Assembly: GCA_038209965.1 (NCBI GenBank)
Contig: JBBQXF010000126.1
Location: 1 to 13,720 of the forward strand
Source of the DNA: JALONO01 sp038209965
Lineage (GTDB): Bacteria; Bacteroidota; Bacteroidia; Cytophagales; Thermoflexibacteraceae
Direction of reading: 5' to 3'
Length of the DNA: 13,720 nucleotides
This document shows, in pieces, positions 1 through 6,242 of this stretch. The notes under the pieces are model-generated. The model made no database searches, had not been told where the DNA came from, and saw only the letters and a program-made list of their open reading frames with translations. Numbering within the stretch: position 1 is the stretch's first letter; each line of letters begins with the position of its first letter. Position numbers and translations under genes: made by a program.

Positions 1-1
1 T

Positions 2-120
2 GAGCAATCCATTGGAAGGGCAGTATGGCCGAGTAGCATCGTGGAGCGTTTTATCGTGTTGGACAAACCAGACGGGGCAGTCACCGATAAAGCGGCAATA
101 AACGCAAGTTTAAATAAATA
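2..120 (+). CDS. C-terminal 39 residues of an unidentified protein
   Basis: An open frame enters from the left edge and ends at a TAA at 118-120, giving 39 residues with no start in the window. Codon use is balanced in G+C, like the right-hand part of the window and unlike the AT-rich DNA that follows, so this is probably resident chromosome. The tail reads SIVERFIVLDKP, then AVTDKAAIN. A TDK-x-x-IN segment a few residues from the end is reminiscent of the C-terminus of some AMP-binding acyl-CoA synthetases of the feruloyl-CoA synthase type, but that is recollection and too short to assign. It reads toward the exbD operon from the far side of the AT-rich segment. That it is the end of a real gene is fairly likely; its product is unknown. 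Confidence 0.5.
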
Positions 121-140
121 AACACAACCTTTGCGTTTAT
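98..140 (+). repeat. 10-bp inverted repeat across the end of the first CDS
   Basis: ATAAACGCAA (98-107) and TTGCGTTTAT (131-140) are perfect reverse complements separated by 23 nt, and the arms straddle the TAA stop at 118-120. It could fold in the mRNA end and act in 3' processing or termination, but no T tract follows, so it is not a textbook intrinsic terminator. It also marks the edge of the AT-rich segment. Confidence 0.45.
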
Positions 141-606
141 GCCTCCCAATATAGAAAAACAATCATAAAACGCAAAAAATGTTTTAATTTTAGTAAAAAA
201 TATAGATAAAGACTTGCTTGAGCAGATTGCAAGAACATTGATACCGGAATTGCCACCTTTTTCAAAAAACTGAACAATTTGTAGGATATGATATTTTTTA
301 CCGTTTCTTACTAACAAACATAGTTTTGAAGGCAAGGCGGTTTTTTATAGAGTTTTTTCTTCTCTCCTATGATGGTAATTACTTCAAAAATAGTAAAATA
401 TTCATTGTCTATGAGTTTGCTAAATTGCAGAGCATTTTTTTCATAATGACTTACGTCTTCTATCTTATCAGCCTCAAAACAATCTGTTTATTTGTTGTTG
501 GTTTGGCAAGCTGAAGACTGAGAAGGGGGGAAGGTTGTTGGTGAGCTTCGCTAACACCAACAAGGGCATAAAAACCTTAAATTTGATGCGTTTAACCTAT
601 CTTGAC
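141..606. other. AT-rich stretch without a convincing gene
   Basis: This stretch is very AT-rich with long A and T runs. The short open frames on both strands (84 codons on -, 62 codons on +) encode Phe/Ile/Leu-rich strings without recognisable motifs, as expected from random AT-rich DNA. The only clear structure is the hairpin at 535-563. It is probably the left part of the acquired segment or a decayed remnant. Confidence 0.5.
535..563. repeat. Compact hairpin, 9 bp + 3 bp stem
   Basis: TTGTTGGTG (535-543) pairs with CACCAACAA (555-563). Inside, AGC (544-546) pairs with GCT (550-552) around a TTC loop, with AA bulged on the right arm. The + strand continues GGGCATAAAAACC rather than a T tract, so it is not a standard terminator. 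Similar TTGGTG...CACCAA hairpins are, from memory, common between genes in acquired parts of Bacteroidota genomes. It lies 44 nt before the proposed promoter of the beta-lactamase-like gene. Confidence 0.55.
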
Positions 607-636
607 TTGACTTTCCAAATATTATCCTTATATTTG
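607..636 (+). promoter_or_regulatory. Candidate Bacteroidota-type promoter for the beta-lactamase-like gene
   Basis: TTG at 607-609, a 19-nt spacer, then TATATTTG at 629-636 fits the Bacteroidota consensus TTG-N17-23-TAnnTTTG read by their unusual primary sigma factor. Transcription would start near 643 and leave a leader of about 120 nt before the ATG at 767. The motif is short and the DNA AT-rich, so a chance match is possible. Confidence 0.4.
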
Positions 637-766
637 TTGTGTCCTTCGGGGCTAAGTTCTTCTTTCTTTTGATGTTTCACAACGCAAAAATAGGAATAAC
701 TTTTTTTATTTGTTTATACAGCCTATGTTAAAGTTATAAGGAACCGCATTTTCACAGAAAAAAAAT

Positions 767-2242
767 ATGACAACAAAACAAATTTTATTTACCCTAATTT
801 TTCTTACTGTATCTATTATTAGTGCCGAGGCACAAACCGATAAGAATTCAACCCTATTTATAGAACTTAAAAAGCAAGATAGCATTTTCTTTGAACGAGG
901 GTTTAATCAATGTGATTTGGATTATTTGGGAAGTCACATAGCCGATGACTTTAAATTTTATCACGACCAAAGTGGTTTTCAGGACAAAAAATCGTTTTTT
1001 GAAAACACGAAAAAGTATATTTGCTCAACGCCCAATCAAAAGCCAATCAGAAAGGTAGATGAAAAAAGTTTGGAAGTTTTTCCACTCTATAATAATGGCA
1101 AATTATACGGGGCTATTCAAAATGGCATTCACGACTTTTATATCCGAGAGGACAACAAGGAAGATATACATACAAGCAAGGCTAAATTCACGCACTTGTG
1201 GCTATTGGAAAATGAAAATTGGTTGTTGAAAGAAGTCCTAAGTTTTGACCATAATGACCCTGCAAAAACAATAGTGCAAAATACTTTTGAAAAAGAAATA
1301 GAACAACTGCTGATTCGAGAAAAAGTTCCTGCATTGGGTTTAGGGATTATTGAAGACGGCAAATTGAAGCAAATTCAGGTTTTTGGCAATATAGATACAA
1401 ATATTTCTGCTTCTTATAATTCCATTTTCAAAGTGGCATCCCTGACAAAACCTATCACAGCGTTGGTTACATTAAAATTAATTAGTGCTGGAAAATTAGG
1501 ATTAGATGAATCTCTTGACAAATATTGGATAGACCCTGATGTGAAGAATGACAAATTAATACAAAAACTTACCCCAAGAATTATTCTTTCCCATCAATCT
1601 GGTTTTCCTAATTGGCGTTATTTAACCCAAAATAAAAAACTGACCTTTGAATTTGAACCTGGAACTAAATTTCAATATTCGGGCGAAGGATTTGAATACT
1701 TGAGAAAAGCATTAGAAAAGAAGTTTGGTAAAAGTTTGGAAGAACTTGCCAATTCATTAGTTTTTAAACCCGCAAAAATGAAGGATACCCATTTTTGGTG
1801 GGATAAATCGATGGACGAAAAAAGATATGTCAAAAATTATGATAAAAATGGAGAAGCATTTGAAACTGTCAAATACTATGAAGCAAATGCTGCCGCAAAT
1901 CTCTTGACTACTGTAGAAGATTATGGAAATTTCCTTACCTATATTTTAAATGGTGCAGATTTATCACAATTAGTATTTGACGAAATGCAAAAGAATCAGG
2001 TTCAGCTTAAGGATAATGATTATTTTGGACTTGGATGGGAAAAAATAACAGGATTTAGTAATGATGAATATGCTTTAATGCACACGGGAAAGGATCCTGG
2101 TGTAAATACATTAGCAATCATATTTCCCAAAAGTAAAAATGGCTATGTAATTTTTTTAAACGGAGATAATTCTGGTAAAGTATTTGAAAAACTTTTAACT
2201 AAACATTTGTATCAAGGAAATGAACTTTGGAATAAAAGATAA
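767..2242 (+). CDS. Secreted NTF2-like + serine beta-lactamase/esterase-family protein
   Basis: The 491-aa product has a signal peptide (about 1-22, cleavage after a SAEA-type site). An NTF2/DUF4440-like alpha+beta domain covers about 28-165, followed by a class C beta-lactamase/penicillin-binding-protein-like serine hydrolase domain (about 168-485). The catalytic pattern is visible: SLTK at 225-228 (nucleophile Ser225, Lys228), the ILSHQSG motif at 273-279, YSG at 304-306 as the Tyr-x-Asn equivalent, and HTG at 439-441 in the KTG-box position. Members hydrolyse esters, D-amino-acid peptides or beta-lactams; the substrate here cannot be read from sequence, and resistance should not be assumed. 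The start is the ATG just before the signal peptide. Codon use is very AT-rich, unlike the genes to the right, pointing to acquisition. The repeat element at 2243 abuts the stop codon. Confidence 0.88.
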   Translation: MTTKQILFTLIFLTVSIISAEAQTDKNSTLFIELKKQDSIFFERGFNQCDLDYLGSHIADDFKFYHDQSGFQDKKSFFENTKKYICSTPNQKPIRKVDEKSLEVFPLYNNGKLYGAIQNGIHDFYIREDNKEDIHTSKAKFTHLWLLENENWLLKEVLSFDHNDPAKTIVQNTFEKEIEQLLIREKVPALGLGIIEDGKLKQIQVFGNIDTNISASYNSIFKVASLTKPITALVTLKLISAGKLGLDESLDKYWIDPDVKNDKLIQKLTPRIILSHQSGFPNWRYLTQNKKLTFEFEPGTKFQYSGEGFEYLRKALEKKFGKSLEELANSLVFKPAKMKDTHFWWDKSMDEKRYVKNYDKNGEAFETVKYYEANAAANLLTTVEDYGNFLTYILNGADLSQLVFDEMQKNQVQLKDNDYFGLGWEKITGFSNDEYALMHTGKDPGVNTLAIIFPKSKNGYVIFLNGDNSGKVFEKLLTKHLYQGNELWNKR

Positions 2243-2382
2243 ACGGTGCCTAACAGCTGTTGGGAAAAAGTGGCGGTTCAGTGCTCCGCAGACAGTTTTG
2301 TGGTTAATTAAACATTGGTTCTCCGCATCATCATTAGTGGTAAAAATCACCACCTTCGCCAAGCCGCAAAACGTTATATGCC
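2243..2382 (+). repeat. Cassette-associated 3' element, copy A (attC-like)
   Basis: It begins at the base after the stop codon of the beta-lactamase-like gene. Blocks shared in order with copy B are ACGG-N4-TAACAGC (2243-2257), TGGCGGTTCAGTG (2271-2283), GCAGACAGTTTT (2288-2299), and a CCACC / GCCAAGC block (2350-2364). The outer ends carry GCCTAAC (2248-2254) and AACGTTATATGCC, whose TAAC/GTTA cores are complementary. An inner pair TGGCG/CGCCA also fits. That layout recalls an integron attC recombination site, but the outer boxes match the consensus only partly and no integrase is in the window. Similar elements are, from memory, scattered behind accessory genes in Bacteroidota. Confidence 0.65.
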
Positions 2383-2422
2383 ATTTTACCGAAATACCGA
2401 AACTGATATAAAAAAATGTATA

Positions 2423-3508
2423 ATGAAAAAACTTTTAACCTTACTATTCTTCTTTACTTGTTTGACGACAGTACAATGTCAGACAACAAAAAAAATCAGT
2501 ACTCCCGAAAAAGACTTTGAAAAATTTTGGACGACTTTTAAAGACAACTATGCTTTTTTCAAACTAAAAGGAGTTAATTGGGACAGCACATATTTCAAGT
2601 ACCGTCCTATGGTTACAAAAAAAACAAATGAAAAAAAACTTATTGCAATCTTTGGACAAATGGTTGAACCATTGAAAGATGGACACATTACGATTTCAAA
2701 AGGTGAACAAATACTTTATAAAGTTAAAAAGCCTTCTTATTTTCGACAGGAATTTAAAGGCATTGAAAAAGAATTTTGGCAAACAGTAAATAAAACTTTG
2801 CAGACAAATAATTTTACACAACCAAAAGGAATAGGACCAATTTTTAAAGACGAGAATTTATATTACGTTGCACATAACACAGAAATTGGATACATAAGAA
2901 TAACGAGATGTTTTGGAAATCCTGAAAGCATTTTTGACGACAAAATAGAAGAAACTGATACAAAATTAATGCTCACTCTATTTGACAGTCTATTGACTTC
3001 GCTCTCAAATAAAAAAGCACTTATCATTGACCTACGAAGTAACGGTGGTGGACACGGTGGAATTGAATTAGCAAGTAGATTTGTAAAAGAAAAAACATTG
3101 ACACATTACAAAGCAATTAGACGCAAAGGTGGTTATGAAAATTTTACGACACTTGAACCAAACTATATTGAACCAAATAAAGATGTTCAGTTTTTAAAAC
3201 AAGTTATAATTTTGACAAACGACAAGACAGCAAGTTCGGCAGAAGATTTTACTATCTCTTTGTATAAACAATCAAACATAACGACAATTGGAACAAACAC
3301 TTCGGGAATGTTATCAGATATGTTTGGAACAGACTTGTCAAATAAAATTTCGTTTACACTTTCAAATCAATGTTATTATTCAACAGACAAAAAAATATTG
3401 GAAGACATTGGAGTACCCGTAAAAATTGAAGTAATAAATTCAAAAATTGACATCAGTAATGTAATTGACCCTGTAATTGTTAAGACAATGGAAACACTAA
3501 ATGAATAA
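2423..3508 (+). CDS. Secreted S41-family (tricorn/CtpA-like) serine peptidase
   Basis: The 361-aa product opens with a hydrophobic signal peptide (about 1-18; Cys19 follows but the lipobox is not canonical). An N-terminal helical segment carries LKDGHITI at 84-91, a DGH motif seen in tricorn-like S41 enzymes. The S41 core (about 150-335) shows DLRSNGGG at 203-210 and TASSAEDF at 269-276, with Ser272 the likely nucleophile. The later GTNTSGMLSD (290-299) sits where CtpA proteases have a GxxTxGK lysine; the Lys is absent, as in tricorn-type members, which use other residues. It probably acts in the periplasm or outer membrane. ATG 2423 is chosen because it directly precedes the signal peptide; the frame is open further up but runs through repeat A. 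It is very AT-rich and is followed 4 nt after its stop codon by repeat copy B. Confidence 0.85.
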   Translation: MKKLLTLLFFFTCLTTVQCQTTKKISTPEKDFEKFWTTFKDNYAFFKLKGVNWDSTYFKYRPMVTKKTNEKKLIAIFGQMVEPLKDGHITISKGEQILYKVKKPSYFRQEFKGIEKEFWQTVNKTLQTNNFTQPKGIGPIFKDENLYYVAHNTEIGYIRITRCFGNPESIFDDKIEETDTKLMLTLFDSLLTSLSNKKALIIDLRSNGGGHGGIELASRFVKEKTLTHYKAIRRKGGYENFTTLEPNYIEPNKDVQFLKQVIILTNDKTASSAEDFTISLYKQSNITTIGTNTSGMLSDMFGTDLSNKISFTLSNQCYYSTDKKILEDIGVPVKIEVINSKIDISNVIDPVIVKTMETLNE

Positions 3509-3512
3509 AAAA

Positions 3513-3670
3513 ACGGCAGGTAACAGCACCTATAAAAAAATTGGCGGTTCAGTGGTTAAATGGATCTCTGTGCCTCGTATCAAGTTTTGTGGTGGCAGAC
3601 AGTTTTATGCTTTTAAACCCCACCATTAGCCAAGCTTATTCCGTTGGCGGCAATGTCGAATACAGGCAGG
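3513..3670 (+). repeat. Cassette-associated 3' element, copy B (attC-like)
   Basis: It starts 4 nt after the peptidase stop codon. It shares with copy A ACGG-N4-TAACAGC (3513-3527), TGGCGGTTCAGTG (3542-3554), GCAGACAGTTTT (3595-3606) and CCACC-N-TT-N-GCCAAGC (about 3620-3635). TTGGC (3541-3545) with GCCAA (3629-3633), and further in GTGG with CCAC, can pair, giving a long imperfect hairpin. The right outer box seen in copy A is not obvious here, so the 3' boundary is approximate. Base composition changes from AT-rich to balanced just beyond it, next to the exbD stop codon at 3711. Confidence 0.62.
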
Positions 3671-3710
3671 ACAAACCGACAACATCTGACAGGTCAAACC
3701 GGGAAATGGG

Positions 3711-4103
3711 TCAGTCGGGCTTGGTGGCAATGGAAACCCGTGCTTTGAGCTTGGTCGCGATGCTGGCCACGTCCACCAGATACTGCACCGGCACAGTTCT
3801 GTCCACGTTGAGCACCACCACTCCGTCCTCTTTGCCCAGCAGCAGTGTCGACAATTCGGCCTCCAGCCGGGCAAAGGGCACTTCCACTTCGTTGACATAA
3901 AAACGTTTCTGGGCGGTAATGCCCACGTTGACCTTGGGCATCACTTTGCCGGCCACTTTGCTCGTCGGCACGTTGATTGGCAGGCCCGAGGGCGTGACGA
4001 AGTTGGAGGTCAACAAAAAGAAAATGAGCAGTAAAAACACCATGTCCGTCATGGAGGACATGTTGAACGACGGGTCAACTTTATTTCGAGAGCCTAAATT
4101 CAT
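3711..4103 (-). CDS. exbD: Biopolymer transport protein ExbD/TolR
   Basis: A 130-aa protein of the usual ExbD/TolR size. A short cytoplasmic N-terminus leads into one membrane helix (about 21-37). MSSMTD ends at Asp20, matching the proton-pathway aspartate conserved in ExbD/TolR just inside the helix. The rest is the periplasmic domain (about 45-130). With ExbB it forms an inner-membrane proton-driven motor that energises TonB-dependent outer-membrane uptake, or a Tol-Pal-like envelope system. The start at 4103 is preferred to an in-frame start 8 codons upstream because Bacteroidota homologues begin a few residues before the N-S-R-N basic patch. It lies 68 nt after exbB and is the last gene of the run; no tonB follows in the window. 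Confidence 0.92.
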   Translation of the reverse strand: MNLGSRNKVDPSFNMSSMTDMVFLLLIFFLLTSNFVTPSGLPINVPTSKVAGKVMPKVNVGITAQKRFYVNEVEVPFARLEAELSTLLLGKEDGVVVLNVDRTVPVQYLVDVASIATKLKARVSIATKPD

Positions 4104-4171
4104 GGAACAGTAACAGTTGAAATCCAAAAAAAGGGAACAGATAGGTGGCCCGAAAGCCGGAAAAACGCGAC

Positions 4172-4843
4172 CTAGTGCGGTTTTTCCAATAAATCCAGAA
4201 ACTCGATGGTGGTCAGTTCCATATTGTAGGTCACTTTTTGAACTTGGGTCACGAGGTAATTGTAGCCGATGTAGGCGATGATACCCACGATCAGTCCGGC
4301 GGCGGTGGTGATCATGGCTTCATAAATGCCCGAGGAAAGCAACTTGGGACTGACGGATCCTTCTTCTTGGGCAATGGCGATAAAGGCGGAGATCATCCCC
4401 ACCACCGTCCCGTAAAAACCTACCATTGGCCCAGCCCCCGAAATGGTGGCCAAGAGGCCCAAGTTTTTTTCCAATTTGTACACTTCGATCTTGCCTGCGT
4501 TCTCAATGGCAGCTTCAATATGCTTGATGTCGCGGCCCAGTTTATTGATCCCTTTTTCCAAAATCCGGGAAATGGGGCTGTCTTCGCGGGCACAAATGCC
4601 CCTGGCCCGCTCGATGCTGCCTTCCAGCACGGCAGACTTCACTTCGTTGAACAATTGGGTGGGATCGGCTCCGGCCTTGCGGATGTTGAGCAGCCGCTCA
4701 CCAATAATGTACACGGCAATGATGCCCAACAGTGCTAGCGGGATCATGGTCAGCCCACCCGCCAAGACGAGGTTGATCAAGGTAACTTGTTCTGGGGCAA
4801 CGGCGGCATCGATGGCCGTCGTATCAATCTGGAAAAGAATCAT
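4172..4843 (-). CDS. exbB: MotA/TolQ/ExbB proton channel family protein
   Basis: A 223-aa protein with the three-helix ExbB/TolQ plan: helix 1 about 25-47, a cytoplasmic helical hairpin (about 50-125), helix 2 about 129-156 and helix 3 about 172-198. Family signatures are LATISGAGPMVGFYGTVVGM at 131-150 and the ITTAAGL segment at 178-184 in helix 3. It forms the pentameric proton channel around ExbD. ATG 4843 is chosen; an in-frame GTG at 4891 would add 16 residues unlike the family. It follows the HU/SPOR gene by 79 nt and precedes exbD, so the three are probably cotranscribed. ExbB cannot be separated from TolQ by sequence alone here. Confidence 0.92.
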   Translation of the reverse strand: MILFQIDTTAIDAAVAPEQVTLINLVLAGGLTMIPLALLGIIAVYIIGERLLNIRKAGADPTQLFNEVKSAVLEGSIERARGICAREDSPISRILEKGINKLGRDIKHIEAAIENAGKIEVYKLEKNLGLLATISGAGPMVGFYGTVVGMISAFIAIAQEEGSVSPKLLSSGIYEAMITTAAGLIVGIIAYIGYNYLVTQVQKVTYNMELTTIEFLDLLEKPH

Positions 4844-4922
4844 ACTGCTTATTTGATCAAGAAAAATGGTTAGAACATGGCAATTCTCCACAAAACCTTA
4901 CCCAAAGAGGAGGTTTGGAACA

Positions 4923-6014
4923 TTATTTTTTCCCCACCCAAGCGCCCGGGTACTTGCTGCTCAATTGGGCGGCTTTGGTGTTGGCTTCCTGCTCGGTCAC
5001 AAATCCCATCACCCGCACCCGATAAAGTTTCTTTTCGGGATGCAGTGAAATTTCAATATCATAGCCCAAGTTTTCCAACTTTGTTTTCAAGGTTTTGGCG
5101 GTTTTTTCGTTGGAAAATGCCCCCAAGTTAACGTAGTAGTCGCCATTGCCCGCCCCAGTGGGTGAAATCTTTTGGCCGGTAGCCCCGTTTGGCTTCGGGT
5201 CGGCGACCTTAGTGTCTGGGGTGGTGGTGGGCACTTTATCGGCCACTGATTCGTTTGGCTTGGCATCCTCGGCCGCTGGTGCTTTCTCATCCGCTGCTTG
5301 CTCATTGCTGGCTGGAGGATCAACTGAACGCATATCGGTTTGGACGATCGCTTCTTTGCCCCCAAACATGGCTTTGAAACTGTTCATGGCGTCGTCATTG
5401 AAGAATAAGAACAACAGGCCGACAAACAGGATCAGCAGGGGGATCAGGAGCGACCACCAGAGCACTTCAGATTTTTGTTCGGTTTTTCTCTCAGGTATAG
5501 GTGGGGGAGGGGGTACCGCTTTAGCTGATCCATGATCAGATTTGTCGGAACTGGCTTGGGCAGAGCCCACTGGAGCACCTAGCCCAACTGCTTTTTTGGC
5601 CAATTTGGGCAGCCCAAAGTTGTCGCCCAATAAGCTGAAAGCATCTTGCTCGTTGAGTGTGATGCTCCCGTGGCTGTCTTTGAGCAGTGTGCCCACCCCA
5701 TCGATGGCGTAGGCTCCAGTCGTGCCAATGGCGGTGTAAATGCGTTGGACGTAGTGCAGCAGTTGTTCATCAAAAGCGGACTTGTCCAAATGGGCAGACT
5801 GACAGACGGTCTGCTCAAAAAGGAGGCCATCATCTTCCTCCAGGATCGAGAAAGAAACTTGGCGAAGTGGCGGGGTTATTTCGTTGGTTGTTTTATCAAT
5901 CATCGCACCCACACTTTTGCTGGTGAACGTACCCAACTTGGGCACGACTACTTTATCGTGCCGCTGCAACAACTGAGCAATATATTGATCCATGGAGATT
6001 GGCTGATTTGTCAT
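4923..6014 (-). CDS. HU-like domain, membrane helix and SPOR domain protein
   Basis: The 363-aa product starts at ATG 6014 (MTNQPIS). Residues about 8-120 look like the two small HU-like domains found in Bacteroidota SPOR proteins (HU-CCDC81 type), with VVVPKLGTF (22-30) as the IHF/HU-like strand motif and VGTL (107-110) repeating the pattern. A Pro-rich stretch (168-174) precedes one membrane helix (about 186-206). A disordered Ala/Pro/Asp/Lys linker spans about 225-290 and a C-terminal SPOR domain 291-363 (YYVNLGAF to GAWV), which binds denuded peptidoglycan. Cytoplasmic N-terminus and periplasmic C-terminus are expected. The open frame continues upstream to 6239, but that extension lacks domain character and overlaps the promoter, so it is rejected. 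First gene of the exbB-exbD run. Confidence 0.87.
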   Translation of the reverse strand: MTNQPISMDQYIAQLLQRHDKVVVPKLGTFTSKSVGAMIDKTTNEITPPLRQVSFSILEEDDGLLFEQTVCQSAHLDKSAFDEQLLHYVQRIYTAIGTTGAYAIDGVGTLLKDSHGSITLNEQDAFSLLGDNFGLPKLAKKAVGLGAPVGSAQASSDKSDHGSAKAVPPPPPIPERKTEQKSEVLWWSLLIPLLILFVGLLFLFFNDDAMNSFKAMFGGKEAIVQTDMRSVDPPASNEQAADEKAPAAEDAKPNESVADKVPTTTPDTKVADPKPNGATGQKISPTGAGNGDYYVNLGAFSNEKTAKTLKTKLENLGYDIEISLHPEKKLYRVRVMGFVTEQEANTKAAQLSSKYPGAWVGKK

Positions 6015-6039
6015 CAAGGAGTTTTCGTTTTTCAGTAAA

Positions 6040-6071
6040 CAAAGATAGGGAAATTGGACTTTTCCCCGCAA
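6040..6071 (-). promoter_or_regulatory. Candidate promoter of the HU/SPOR-exbB-exbD operon
   Basis: On the - strand, TTG (complement of 6069-6071), a 21-nt spacer and TATCTTTG (complement of 6040-6047) fit the Bacteroidota TTG-N17-23-TAnnTTTG promoter. The -7 element lies 25 nt upstream of the ATG at 6014, leaving a short leader. This supports the chosen start. Confidence 0.5.
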
Positions 6072-6134
6072 TGAATAGCAAGTATAAGCAAAAAAAGTGA
6101 ATGTTGGTGCGTTCTGCAACGTTGGTCGGCCCCG

Positions 6135-6161
6135 TTTTGCAAAGTCGAGGAATTTGCAAAA
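6135..6161. repeat. Perfect 9-bp inverted repeat downstream of the T9SS gene
   Basis: TTTTGCAAA (6135-6143) and TTTGCAAAA (6153-6161) are exact reverse complements around a 9-nt loop. It lies between the T9SS gene and the operon promoter. It could be part of a terminator region with the next hairpin, or a dimeric protein-binding site. Confidence 0.4.
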
Positions 6162-6172
6162 CAAAAGTTGCA

Positions 6173-6200
6173 GACTTTGGCCTATCCAATTGGCAAAGTC
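6173..6200 (-). terminator. Candidate terminator hairpin after the T9SS gene
   Basis: GACTTTG (6173-6179) pairs with CAAAGTC (6194-6200), with CC (6181-6182) and GG (6192-6193) extending the stem past a bulged G. On the - strand the hairpin is followed by a T-rich run (CTTTTGTTTTGC) after a few bases. It is 43 nt beyond the T9SS gene stop codon and before the operon promoter. The T tract is interrupted, so termination is plausible but not certain. Confidence 0.4.
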
Positions 6201-6242
6201 CCAGCCTTCGCCAAGCCGAGGGAATCTTTCATCCAGCAACTA

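Noticed and set aside
81..514. Small open frames in the AT-rich stretch (84 codons on -, 62 codons on +)
   Set aside because: Composition is Phe/Ile/Leu-rich as in random AT-rich DNA, with no motif or signal.
2243..3670. Elements A and B as insertion-sequence ends flanking a transposon
   Set aside because: They are in the same orientation, each adjoins a stop codon, and no transposase lies between them.
6015..6239. N-terminal extension of the HU/SPOR gene to an in-frame start at 6239
   Set aside because: The extension has no domain character and would place the promoter-like element and hairpins inside the gene; ATG 6014 lies 25 nt after the -7 element.
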